Shown: positions 6,371 through 13,893, counted from the stretch's first letter. The stretch: DNA of 14,341 nucleotides from an uncultured Amaricoccus sp. (GCF_937858865.1 NZ_CALLYO010000404.1:1-14341); one strand, 5' to 3'. Numbers and translations are program-made. Notes: generated by a model not told the origin, from the letters alone.

Positions 6371-7594
6371 TCAGGTCGGCTCGAAGATGCCGCGCCAGCC
6401 GAAGCAGTCCTCGATCTGGGGCGCGAAGGGGCGGCCGCGGCCGCGGTCGACCGCCACGAGGAAGGCCTCGGCGGCGGTGGCGAAGTCGAGATCGTAGGGG
6501 TCGAGCCGCGGCCACGAGCGCACCAGCGCCTCGCCGACGATGTCGCGCGCCTCGGCGAGCGCCGCCTTCACGGCGAAATGGCGGAACTCGTAGGCGGCGG
6601 CGTCGTCCGCGAGGGCGCGCTCGATCAGCGAGGGCTCCATCTGCCGGCGCAGGTCGCTGAAGCGGCGCGGGTCGATGTCGGAGAGGCCGCGGTCGTAGAG
6701 CAGCGCCTGGTGCACCTCGATGAGGCTGTCGAAGAGGGCGCCGCCGAACGGGCGCGAGCGGTCGTGCACCTCGCGGCTCACGTCGCCGAGGCGCAGCGAG
6801 TTGCTGAAGGTGCGGATCTGCCGCTCGTTGCTGGTCTCGGCGAAGCGGTCGAGCTCGTTCTCGAGGAGGAGATTGCCGCGGGTCCGTCGCAGCAGGCGGT
6901 CGAGCGCGGTGTCGAAGTGGAGGAGCCCGAGCAGCGAGAGGAAGTCGGCGACCGCCTCGTGGTAGGCGAGGAAGTCGGGGCCGCCCTCGCCGTCCTCGGG
7001 CAGGCCGATCTCGCCGAGCAGCACGAGGTGGCCGACCTCGTGCGCGATGGCGTCGAAGTTCAGCCCGTAGCAGCTGCGCCGGTCGGCCCGGTCGCTCTCG
7101 CCGAGCTCGAGGTAGCCGAAGCCCGACTGGGCGTTGTCCCACTCCGGGATGCGCGGCACGATCTCGAGCCGGTCGACGGTGGGCTCGAAGTACCAGGGGA
7201 TCTCGCGGCCGACGTAGCCCTCGCAGATGTCGAGCACACGGCGCACGCAGGCGTAGACGTGGGCGTCGAGGAAGCCGTCGGTGCCGGGCTCGAGATAGTC
7301 GAAATGGCCGTCCGGTCCCGGCTCCGCCGGCGGGCGCAGCCGGCCGGCGTAGGGCGGCAGCTCCGGGAAGAAGTAGGGGACCTTCGGCTCGACCGGGTTC
7401 GCCACGTACATGCGGCGGTCGGCGGGGCCGGCGGTGATCCGGCCGGGCGGGAGGCTCAGCCAGACGACCTCCGGCTTCTCGTAGCCGGGGACGTAGGGCG
7501 GCTGCGGGAAGACGCGGAAGCGCGTGCCGAGGCTCGCGCCATCCGTTCCCCCGCCCGCAGCGGGAGAGGCCGGGACCGGCTCCATTCTCGTCAC
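6371..7594 (-). CDS. Predicted zinc metallopeptidase (HEVGH...EAVAD gluzincin)
   Basis: A 407-aa protein with a thermolysin-like zinc site: HEVGH at residues 185-189 (two His ligands and the catalytic Glu), the third ligand E213 in EAVADFL, and H277 in HDRSRPFGGALFD as a possible transition-state His, as in M4/M36 peptidases. The spacing HExxH-23 residues-ExxxD fits this group. The N-terminal 110 residues are Pro-rich (QPPYVPGYEKPEV, FFPELPPYAG) and have no signal peptide, so it should act in the cytoplasm, unlike most secreted M4/M36 enzymes. It lies 65 nt after tfuA and 20 nt before the 168-aa gene. In a YcaO-TfuA context a leader-removing peptidase is the obvious guess, but this is inference. 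Start: GTG 7594 behind a G-rich stretch; ATG 7585, three codons later, is equally possible. I cannot assign it to a named peptidase family with certainty. Confidence 0.8.
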   Translation of the reverse strand: MTRMEPVPASPAAGGGTDGASLGTRFRVFPQPPYVPGYEKPEVVWLSLPPGRITAGPADRRMYVANPVEPKVPYFFPELPPYAGRLRPPAEPGPDGHFDYLEPGTDGFLDAHVYACVRRVLDICEGYVGREIPWYFEPTVDRLEIVPRIPEWDNAQSGFGYLELGESDRADRRSCYGLNFDAIAHEVGHLVLLGEIGLPEDGEGGPDFLAYHEAVADFLSLLGLLHFDTALDRLLRRTRGNLLLENELDRFAETSNERQIRTFSNSLRLGDVSREVHDRSRPFGGALFDSLIEVHQALLYDRGLSDIDPRRFSDLRRQMEPSLIERALADDAAAYEFRHFAVKAALAEARDIVGEALVRSWPRLDPYDLDFATAAEAFLVAVDRGRGRPFAPQIEDCFGWRGIFEPT

Positions 7595-7651
7595 GCCATC
7601 CGCCCCCCCGCGCAGGTTCTAGCCTCGCATCGCCCGGCAGTTCCCGGCGCG

Positions 7652-7657
7652 AGTATA
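7652..7657 (-). promoter_or_regulatory. Possible internal -10 box before the metallopeptidase gene
   Basis: TATACT (minus strand, 7657-7652) begins a few bases after the tfuA stop codon and matches five of six -10 consensus bases. It could give the last three genes their own transcript with a leader of about 50 nt. No matching -35 box is visible at 16-18 bp, so the case is weak. Confidence 0.2.
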
Positions 7658-7659
7658 CC

Positions 7660-8415
7660 CTACGCGGGGAAGGCGAGATAGTCGTCCCACTGCCCCGCCG
7701 CCTCGAGATCGGCCGCCCAGGCCTCGGTGAGCTCGAACGGGAGCCGTGGGAGCGGGGTGCGGGGCGCGGTGGCGAGGTGGCGGAGGAGGGCGATGGTGTC
7801 GGCGCGCTTGGCGTCGACGGCGTTGCCGGGGAGCCATTCCTCGAAGGCGTCGATCTCGGCCGGGGCGATGCCGGCGGCGCGTGCGGCGGCGATGGTCGCG
7901 GGGTAGCTGCGGTCGAGGAAGCCCTGCTGCCGGGCGAGCCTCTCGAGTGCCGCGCGGGTGAGCGGGGCGAGGATGCCGCGGCGGGCGGCGCGGCGGAGGG
8001 TCAGGCGCATGTTGACCAGCGCCTCACCGAGGGGGGCCGATCCGAGTTCGGGCGGGGTCATCCCTACGGCGACCTCCTCGTCGTCGGCGAGGGGGATGCG
8101 GCGGTACCAGCGGTAGATCAGCCCGTGGCCGATCATGCCGCAGGGGGCGAGCTCGGCGGCGCGGAGCGCGCCCATGCTGGCGGCGCCGTGCATCTCGACG
8201 CCCTGGGACATGGCCCAGAGGATTTCCTTGTGGCGCACCGCCGGGCGCTGGGCGAAGGCGCCGTCGACGATGGCGATGGCGGCCGGGCGGTGGTCGAGGA
8301 CGGCGCGGAAGACGCTGCCCTGCTCGGCGGGCGGCAGGTAGAGGGCGTCGAGGTGGGTGCGGGCCTCGGCGACCGGCAGGGTGGGGCCGAGGAGGACGGC
8401 GATGTCACCGGCCAT
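7660..8415 (-). CDS. tfuA: TfuA-like protein
   Basis: A 251-aa TfuA-family protein, the usual partner of a subset of YcaO enzymes. Known family roles: trifolitoxin production in Rhizobium, thioamide formation in thiovarsolin-type RiPPs, and thioamidation of McrA in methanogens. TfuA is thought to help deliver sulfur or activate the YcaO. The hallmark core is intact: LLGPTLP at residues 8-14, IVDGAFAQRPAVRHKEILWA at 49-68, then GVEMHGAASMGALRAAEL at 72-89, with GMIGHGLIY following. The C-terminal part is helical and includes VDAKRADTIALL (200-211). ATG 8415 has a good GGAGG site 6 nt upstream and overlaps the end of the YcaO frame by 11 nt, so the two are translationally coupled. Unlike its YcaO partner, this gene is uninterrupted. 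Confidence 0.92.
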   Translation of the reverse strand: MAGDIAVLLGPTLPVAEARTHLDALYLPPAEQGSVFRAVLDHRPAAIAIVDGAFAQRPAVRHKEILWAMSQGVEMHGAASMGALRAAELAPCGMIGHGLIYRWYRRIPLADDEEVAVGMTPPELGSAPLGEALVNMRLTLRRAARRGILAPLTRAALERLARQQGFLDRSYPATIAAARAAGIAPAEIDAFEEWLPGNAVDAKRADTIALLRHLATAPRTPLPRLPFELTEAWAADLEAAGQWDDYLAFPA

Positions 8416-9543
8416 GCGCGGCCTCCGGGTTGGTGTGGAGGGGCGGCGCGACGAGGCGCACCACGGCGAGCGGGATGTCGGGGTCGGCGAAGAGCGGCAC
8501 GGCGATCGCCGCCCGCGCGCCGGCGGTGGCGAGGGCGGCGACGATGCCGGCGAGATCGCGGGGCGGCGGGTCGGCGGGCATGGGCGTGCCGCCGGTGTCG
8601 AGCTGGCGGCGCCAGGCGGCGAGGTGCTCGGCCTCGGGGCCGGTGCGGTAGAGGTCGGCCGTCACGTCCTCGCGCGCGCCGGCGATGGCGGTGAGCCGGG
8701 CCTGGGCGGCCTCGAGGAGAGCGCGGGCGAGGGCGGCGTCCTCGGTGGTGTCGCAGCCGAAGCCCTCGGCGGGGAGGGGCGCGAGGTCGGGGCCTGCGGC
8801 GCGCTGCATCAGGTGGCACCAGTAGACCGGCAGGCCGTGCGGAGTCGGGATGCGCCAGATGCCGGCGACCGCCGCAGCCGGTCGAGGAGCGGGGCGGAGC
8901 GGGCGCCGGCGACGCTGGCGGCGGCGATGCGGAAGCGGTCGAAGAAGTGCGGCATGGCGAGGGCGCGGTGGCGCGCCTCGCGCTCGAGGAGTTCGAGGCA
9001 GGCATGGCGGAGCGCGCCCTGGAGGTCGGTCCCGGCGGCGAGGCCGCTGGTGTCGCGCGGCAGCCAGGCGGGGTGCGGCGAGGGGAGGGTGTAGACGGTG
9101 TCGACGAGGGCGAGCGGCACCGGGCGGGGGCGGGCGGCGAGGAGGTCCCAGCCCTCGATCCAGGCGATGGAGGCGGCTGGGTCGGGGGCGCGGCGGCAGA
9201 GGTCGGCCCAGAGGTCGGTGTCGTCCGGGGGCGCGCGCCAGGTCCGCTCGGGGGGGATGCGCTCGGCGGCCCAGGTCTCGAGCGATTCCATCAGCGCGGC
9301 GATGGCGGCCTCGGGGAGGGTGGCGCCCTTGCCCTGGGTGACGGCGTTCGAGCGGGCGAGCGGGCGGATGACCTGGGCGACCGGCACGCCCGCGCGGTCG
9401 AGGCCGGTGAGCGCGCCGAGGCGGGTGATGCCGAAGCGCGCGCGCCGCGCCCAGAGCCGGCGGACGGTCGCCTCGATCGGCGGGGGAGCGGCGGTTGGTG
9501 TGGCGAGAAGGTCGGCGAGCGCGGCCGGCGGGATCATATGCAT
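8405..9543 (-). pseudogene. ycaO: YcaO-family cyclodehydratase/thioamide synthase, frameshifted
   Basis: Two consecutive frames together encode one YcaO protein of about 379 aa. The N-terminal part starts at ATG 9543 and runs about 224 residues. It holds the ATP-binding signatures SNAVTQGKGATLPEA (65-79), MESLET (85-90) and ALRHACLELLEREA (177-190). YcaO homology then continues one frame over from about 8872 to the stop at 8407-8405, with GIWRIPTPHGLPVYWCH and an ALARALLEAAQARL helix followed by GAREDV. The junction lies around 8868-8875, where CTGCGGCGGTC would need one extra base (for example a G after CGG) to restore the frame. Unrepaired, translation ends at 8809 after 244 residues, losing the C-terminal third. 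The start has no good ribosome binding site, and ATG 9537 is an alternative. A sequencing or assembly error is as likely as real inactivation, because tfuA downstream is intact. YcaO proteins phosphorylate backbone amides with ATP to make azolines or, with TfuA, thioamides. Confidence 0.85.
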
Positions 9544-9618
9544 GGGGCGGCCGCGGCGGACCTGGCCCTGCCGACCTCTCCAATGAGCACGGGCGCGCCT
9601 GCCGGGGGGCAGGCAGAC

Positions 9619-9680
9619 GCAGCCCGTGCTTTCGCACGGGCGGGGATGGGGGGGCGGTGCCTCCTCTCGTCAACCGGCGG
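9619..9680. repeat. Dispersed hairpin repeat, copy 2
   Basis: Second copy of the element at 5421-5480, same orientation. Arms GCCCGTGC (9622-9629) and GCACGGGC (9634-9641) flank TTTC, followed by GGGGATGGGG and CCTCCTCTCGTCA. It lies in the 164-nt gap between the cyclase/ATPase gene (stop 9708) and the YcaO gene, both on the minus strand. It could end the cyclase transcript. When translated it gives a PPVRKHGLRL peptide, which I take to be a repeat artefact and not a gene. I see no clear promoter for the YcaO gene in the rest of this gap. Confidence 0.7.
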
Positions 9681-9707
9681 GATTGTGGCAATCACGCGGA
9701 TTTCCGG

Positions 9708-12700
9708 TCAGCCGCCGCGGCCGATGGCGCCGAGGTCGGCGCGCGCCCGGTCGGCGAGCCAGGCGGCGCCCTGCTTCTGGCCGAGGTCGAGGGCGCGCTT
9801 GAGGTCGCGGCGGACGATGGCGGGGCCGGCGCCGGCGGCGGCGCGGAGCCGTCCCCGGCGGCGGTAGAGCTCGGGGAGCCAGAAGAGCTGGCCGCCCTTG
9901 AGCCCCTGGGTGATCGCCGTCTCGACCAGCCCGAGCGCGGCGGCGGGGCGGCCGGCGCGCTCGAGGATCTCGGCCTGCATGTCGGCCTGGATCGACATGT
10001 TCTCGTCGGTGCCGATGCGCTGCTGCAGCGCGAGGCCGTCCTCGAAGCGGCGCATCCCGTCCTCGAGCGCGCCCGAGAGCGCCGCGGCCCAGCCGGCGAA
10101 GACGTCGGCGCGGGCGCGGCTGGCGGCGAGGCCGTGGGTGTCGGCGACCGCGCGCATCCGCTCGGTGAGGGCGAGGACATCAGCGGCGCGGCCCTGGCAG
10201 CGGCGCAGGACGACGGCGTAGTAAAGTGCGTGCACCAGGCTGCCGACGTGCTCGGTCGCCTCGGCCCAGGCGAGGCTGTCGGCGATGGCGGCCTCGGCGC
10301 CGGCCTCGTCGCCCATGAAGGCGAGGGAGAGCGCCCGCTCGCCGAGGCCGCAGACCCGCGCGTCGTGGCCGCCGTAGATGGCGCGGTTGCGCTGGGCGCG
10401 CTCGGCGTCGTAGAGCGCCAGCCCCTCGGCGACGCAGTCGAGGCAGAACTGGTGCTGGCCGGCGTGGAAGTTGGTCGCCCAGGCGCAGTGGTAGGATTGC
10501 AGGCGGATCTCGGGGTCGTTCACCCGCGCGAGGTCGTCGATCAGCGTGCGGGCGCGCGCCCGCTGCACGGTGATGTTGCGGGCGGTGAACCACCAGCCCC
10601 AGGAGATGGCGAAGCGGTCGGCGAGGCTGCCCTGGCTCTGCCGGCGGCAGATCGACATCGCCCGCTCGTAGATGCGGCGGGTCTCGGGCGAGCCCTCGCC
10701 GGTCAGCGCGGCGGCGACGACGCCGCGGAGCTGCAGGGCGTCGAGGCGGAGCTCGGTGCGCTGCGGCCCGCCGGCGACGGCGGCGAGCTGCCCCTCGGCG
10801 GTCTCGAGCAGGTGGTCGGCCTCGGGCATCGCCGAGCGGATGACCGAGGCCTCGGCGGCCGCGATGGCGAAGCGGGCGGCGTCGAGCGGGAAGCCGCCCT
10901 GGGCGCAGTGCCAGGCGGCGAGCTCGTTCGGCATCCCGAGCGACTCGCCGGCGACCAGCCGGCGGGCGATGCGCTGGTGGAGCCGCCGGCAGTCGGTCCT
11001 GAGCAGGCTGCCGTAGGCCGCCTCCTGCAAGAGCGCGTGGCGGAAGCGGTAGCTGGTCTCGCCGTCCGCGGCGCGCGCCTCGAGGATGCCGTGGCTGACG
11101 AGCTCGGCGAGGTCGGCCTCGATCGTCGCGGCATCGGGCCCGGGGTCGAGCACGCGCTCCATCACCCCGACGCCGAACTCGCGGCCGATGACGCTCGCGA
11201 CCTGCGCCATGCGCCGCGCCGCGCCGGCGTCGGCGAGGCGCGCCGAGAGGAGGTCGTTGAGGGTGGTGATGCCGTTCTCGACCAGGAGCGCGCGCCAGTC
11301 GGCGGCGGTGCTGCCGCTGCCGGCCCGGCGCAGCAGGAAGTCGGCGAGCTCCTCGCCGAAGAGCGGCACGCCGTCGCTCTTGTCGCGCACGAACTCGGCC
11401 AGCCCCGGCGGGACCTTCCCCTCCCAGAGGCAGGAGACGAGATCGGCCATCGCCGGGCCGCTGAGGCCGGCGAGCGCGATGGTCGTCGCGCCGGACGGGC
11501 CCTGCCGCTGGCCGCTGCGGCTGGTGGCGAGGACGAGGGCGGGCAGGGCGTGCGCCGCCTCGCCGAGCCGGTCGATCAGCTCGGCGGTCATGCTGTCGGC
11601 CCAGTGGGCGTCCTCGAAGACGAAGAGCTGCGGGCCCGGGCGCGCGAGCGCGCGGAAGAGGTCGACCGCCGCCCCGATCACCTCGTCGCGGTAGCGCGCG
11701 CCGGAGAGGTCAGTGGCCAGCAGGTGGGCCGAGGTCCGCGGTGTCTTCGCCGCGGCGAAGGAGGCGAGCACCTGCGCCGCGCCGGCGTCGAGCGGGATGC
11801 CGCGGGCGGCGAGCCGGGTGCCGAGGGCGCCGGGGTCGCGCTCGGAGAGCGCCTCGCGGCCGGCCAGCGTCTCGAGGAAGGTGAGGAAGGGGTGCAGCGG
11901 CCGGTGGCTCAGCCGCTCGTGGCACTGGATCACCCGCTCCTCGCCCTGGCCCTCGCGGGCGGCCTCGCGCCGGAGCTCGGAGACGAGGCGCGACTTGCCG
12001 ATGCCGGCTTCACCCACCACCCAGACCGCCTGCCCGGTGCCGGCGCGCGCCTGCGCCCAGGCGCGGCGCAGCGCGGCGAGCTGGCTGTCGCGGCCCTGCA
12101 GCGGCGCCCCGGCCCCGCGCACGGCGGCGAAGCGGTCGACGACCGCCCGCGGGCGGAGCGGCCGCCAGAGGCGGACGGGCTCGGCGAAGCCCTTGAGCCG
12201 CGCCGTGCCGAGCGGGCGGTAGTCGAAGCTCGCGCGCGTCAGCCGGTAGGCGGTGTCCTCGACCACGATCGAGTTGGGCGCCGCCTCGGCCTGCGCGCGG
12301 GCGGCGAGGACCGAGGCGGTGCCGAGGAGATCCTGGCCGTCGGCCGAGATGACCATCATGCCGGTCGCGACGCCGATGCGCAGCTGCAGGCCGGCGAGCC
12401 GCCCGCCGCGCGCCCGGCCGAAACGCTCGATGAGGGCGAGCGCGGCGCGCACGGCGCGCTCGGCGGAATGCTCGGACTGGCGCGGATAGCCGAAGAAGCC
12501 GCAGCCGCCGTCGCCGAGCTCCTGGTAGACGTGCCCGCCGTGCTGGCGGATGAGGCGCGAGGCCTTGCCGTGGAAGTCCTTGACGATCTCGGCGTATTCC
12601 TCCGGCCCGCGCGCGACGAGCAGCTCGGTCGATCCGACGATGTCGTAGAAGAAGGCGGTGATCTGCCGCCGCTCGCCGGCAAGCTCGATCGTCGGGTCGT

Positions 12701-12722
12701 CGGTGGCTCGGACGGTACGCAT
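9708..12722 (-). CDS. Cyclase-domain/AAA-ATPase/helical-repeat signalling protein
   Basis: A 1004-aa cytoplasmic multidomain protein. Residues 20-170 are a class III nucleotide cyclase homology domain: metal aspartates D27 (FYDIVGST) and D71 (ELGDGG) and the R142 position (LAAR) are kept. The usual adenine-binding Lys is replaced by Gln (Q67) and the usual transition-state Asn by Val (V138, in GTASVLAAR). Residues 205-380 begin an AAA/STAND-type ATPase, with Walker A GEAGIGKS (237-244) and Walker B LFVFED (366-371) followed by AHWAD. The remaining ~500 residues are Ala/Leu-rich helices resembling TPR repeats. Such proteins are common in alphaproteobacteria, but their signals are mostly unknown. 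The frame is open far upstream but that part overlaps the phosphatase gene; ATG 12722 starts the cyclase homology. It has no ribosome binding site at normal distance and may be leaderless. Confidence 0.88.
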   Translation of the reverse strand: MRTVRATDDPTIELAGERRQITAFFYDIVGSTELLVARGPEEYAEIVKDFHGKASRLIRQHGGHVYQELGDGGCGFFGYPRQSEHSAERAVRAALALIERFGRARGGRLAGLQLRIGVATGMMVISADGQDLLGTASVLAARAQAEAAPNSIVVEDTAYRLTRASFDYRPLGTARLKGFAEPVRLWRPLRPRAVVDRFAAVRGAGAPLQGRDSQLAALRRAWAQARAGTGQAVWVVGEAGIGKSRLVSELRREAAREGQGEERVIQCHERLSHRPLHPFLTFLETLAGREALSERDPGALGTRLAARGIPLDAGAAQVLASFAAAKTPRTSAHLLATDLSGARYRDEVIGAAVDLFRALARPGPQLFVFEDAHWADSMTAELIDRLGEAAHALPALVLATSRSGQRQGPSGATTIALAGLSGPAMADLVSCLWEGKVPPGLAEFVRDKSDGVPLFGEELADFLLRRAGSGSTAADWRALLVENGITTLNDLLSARLADAGAARRMAQVASVIGREFGVGVMERVLDPGPDAATIEADLAELVSHGILEARAADGETSYRFRHALLQEAAYGSLLRTDCRRLHQRIARRLVAGESLGMPNELAAWHCAQGGFPLDAARFAIAAAEASVIRSAMPEADHLLETAEGQLAAVAGGPQRTELRLDALQLRGVVAAALTGEGSPETRRIYERAMSICRRQSQGSLADRFAISWGWWFTARNITVQRARARTLIDDLARVNDPEIRLQSYHCAWATNFHAGQHQFCLDCVAEGLALYDAERAQRNRAIYGGHDARVCGLGERALSLAFMGDEAGAEAAIADSLAWAEATEHVGSLVHALYYAVVLRRCQGRAADVLALTERMRAVADTHGLAASRARADVFAGWAAALSGALEDGMRRFEDGLALQQRIGTDENMSIQADMQAEILERAGRPAAALGLVETAITQGLKGGQLFWLPELYRRRGRLRAAAGAGPAIVRRDLKRALDLGQKQGAAWLADRARADLGAIGRGG

Positions 12723-12730
12723 AATGCGAA

Positions 12731-12757
12731 ACGATACCACCCTTGCCGGCGAATCAA
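12731..12757 (-). promoter_or_regulatory. Candidate promoter of the cyclase/ATPase gene
   Basis: On the minus strand, TTGATT (12757-12752) and TATCGT (12736-12731) are separated by 15 bp, shorter than ideal. The -10 ends 8 nt before the ATG at 12722, so transcription would begin at or within a couple of bases of the start codon. A 5-1-5 inverted repeat CGCAT-A-ATGCG (12718-12728) lies across this point. Confidence 0.3.
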
Positions 12758-12803
12758 TCCATTTCCGCCGCAAGCTGCCGGTTTCCCCGGATTCTTCGCC
12801 CCT

Positions 12804-12817
12804 GCCCCGGGCGGGGC
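12804..12817 (-). terminator. Weak GC hairpin after the phosphatase gene
   Basis: GCCCC and GGGGC arms flank GGGC, 13 nt beyond the phosphatase stop on the minus strand. The stem is only 5 bp and no T-tract follows, so this is a weak terminator candidate in the 107-nt gap before the cyclase gene. Confidence 0.2.
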
Positions 12818-12829
12818 GCGGAAACTGGC

Positions 12830-13618
12830 TCAGCCGGCGCGCATGAGCGCGAGGGCGGCGGCGTGCAGTGCCGGGCTCGCGGCGGCGATCACCGTTCCGC
12901 CGGCGAGCGGCGGGCGGCCGTCGAGGCCGGTGACGACGCCGCCCGCCCCCTCGATGATCGGGATGAGCGGGACGATGTCGTAGGCCTGCAGCGAGCTCTC
13001 GATGACGAGGTCGATGAAGCCGTGGGCGAGCAGGCAGTAGGAGTAGCAGTCGCCGCCGAAGCGGGTCATGCGCACTGCCGCCGCGACGCGGTCGAAGCCG
13101 GCCTGCACCGCCGGACCGAGGCGCGGGTGGGTGGAGTAGAGGATCGCCTCGGCGAGGTCGGTCCTGCCCGAGGCGCGGAGCGGCTGGCGCGATCCGGCAT
13201 GTACCAGCCAGGCGCCGGAGGGGCCGGCGAGGAAGGTCTCGTCGAGGTAGGGCTGGCGCATGATGCCGCCGACCGGCCGCCCGGCGTGGAGCAGGCCGAG
13301 CAGGATCCCCCACTGCGGCACGCCGGAGATGAAGGCGCGGGTGCCGTCGATCGGGTCGATGATCCAGGACCATTCGCTGGCGCCGGGGGTGAAGCCCTCC
13401 TCCTCGCCCTGGATCGGGCTGTCGGGCCAGGCGCGGGAGAGGCCGGCGCGGATCATCGCCTCGACGCCGCGGTCGGCGGCGGTGACCGGGTCGAAGGCGC
13501 CGGGGCCGAGCTTGTTCTCGACCGCGAGCGGCCGGCGGAAGTGGCCGAGCGCGAGCCGCCCGGCCTCCTCGACCAGCGCCAGCGCCAGCGCCAGGCGCTC
13601 CTCGATCTCCTGCTGCAT
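12830..13618 (-). CDS. hisN: Histidinol-phosphatase-like inositol monophosphatase family protein
   Basis: A 262-aa Mg2+-dependent phosphatase of the inositol monophosphatase fold. Metal-site motifs are complete: GEEEG at 71-75 (E72), DPIDGT at 88-93 and D214 in QAYD. DPVTAAD (43-49) is the family's N-terminal motif. GGDCYSYCLLAHGFIDLVIE (189-207) together with YDIVPLIPIIEGAGGVV (213-229) fits the HisN-type histidinol-phosphate phosphatases, where AYD replaces the WDxA of true inositol monophosphatases. HisN removes phosphate from L-histidinol phosphate, the penultimate stage of histidine synthesis. ATG 13618 has GGAG 9 nt upstream. The open frame continues upstream to 13879, but that part is not conserved-looking and lies in the intergenic region. 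No other his genes are nearby, so inositol-phosphate or another sugar phosphate remains possible as substrate. Confidence 0.85.
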   Translation of the reverse strand: MQQEIEERLALALALVEEAGRLALGHFRRPLAVENKLGPGAFDPVTAADRGVEAMIRAGLSRAWPDSPIQGEEEGFTPGASEWSWIIDPIDGTRAFISGVPQWGILLGLLHAGRPVGGIMRQPYLDETFLAGPSGAWLVHAGSRQPLRASGRTDLAEAILYSTHPRLGPAVQAGFDRVAAAVRMTRFGGDCYSYCLLAHGFIDLVIESSLQAYDIVPLIPIIEGAGGVVTGLDGRPPLAGGTVIAAASPALHAAALALMRAG

Positions 13619-13696
13619 GCGGCGATTCTCCGACCTCGGTGCCGGGCGAGCATGGACCGGGCGCCGAGGCGCGGGAACCATCGTCGCGGACCGGCC

Positions 13697-13716
13697 ATCG
13701 GCGGATTTCCGCCGAT
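13697..13716. repeat. Perfect 9-bp-arm inverted repeat in divergent region
   Basis: ATCGGCGGA (13697-13705) and TCCGCCGAT (13708-13716) are exact reverse complements around TT. It lies 79 nt upstream of the phosphatase start, within the 275-nt gap to the divergent TerC gene. It could be an operator or a transcribed hairpin; the sequence does not decide. Confidence 0.55.
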
Positions 13717-13801
13717 TGCTGCGCGCGCCGCGCCGGGCGCCTCCGCAAGGCCGCGGGCCTCGCCCATATGGCGGCATGGCCCCAGGCTGCGCGGAGGGGA
13801 T

Positions 13802-13814
13802 TGTCGCTGCGACA
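13802..13814. promoter_or_regulatory. TGTCGC-T-GCGACA inverted repeat upstream of terC
   Basis: A perfect 6-1-6 inverted repeat 80 nt before the TerC start codon, followed by CAAACC. The short palindromic form suits a dimeric regulator. No promoter boxes are convincing next to it. Apart from this and the repeat at 13697-13716, the 13619-13893 gap holds nothing I can identify. Confidence 0.3.
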
Positions 13815-13893
13815 CAAACCTGCCGTAGTGCCACCGGAAGGCTGGCCCGTCGTCGGCGGGTGGATCCGCTGCTAGCCATGGAGTGACCCCCCG

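Noticed and set aside
7619..7837. A small minus-strand frame at the tfuA 3' end as a RiPP precursor
   Set aside because: It is an Arg/Pro-rich shadow of tfuA; the 65-nt gap after tfuA contains only ATG CGA GGC TAG.
8866..8876. Programmed -1 ribosomal frameshifting in YcaO
   Set aside because: A -1 slip would join the frames, but no slippery heptamer is present and no stable downstream structure was identified by eye. Kept as a remote alternative only.
8873..9691. Long minus-strand frame reading into the C-terminal part of YcaO
   Set aside because: Its upstream portion is a shadow of the YcaO N-terminal frame and of the hairpin repeat (PPVRKHGLRL); only the part after about 8872 is YcaO sequence.
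9495..12983. A very long (1162-codon) open frame on the + strand
   Set aside because: It is antisense to the cyclase/ATPase gene, whose domains are clear. Long antisense frames are expected where third positions are nearly all G or C; its translation is low-complexity Gly/Ala/Glu/Arg and its start falls in intergenic repeat sequence.
12723..13817. N-terminal extension of the cyclase/ATPase frame
   Set aside because: It overlaps the phosphatase gene in another frame and reads as Arg/Pro-rich filler; the cyclase homology begins just after ATG 12722.
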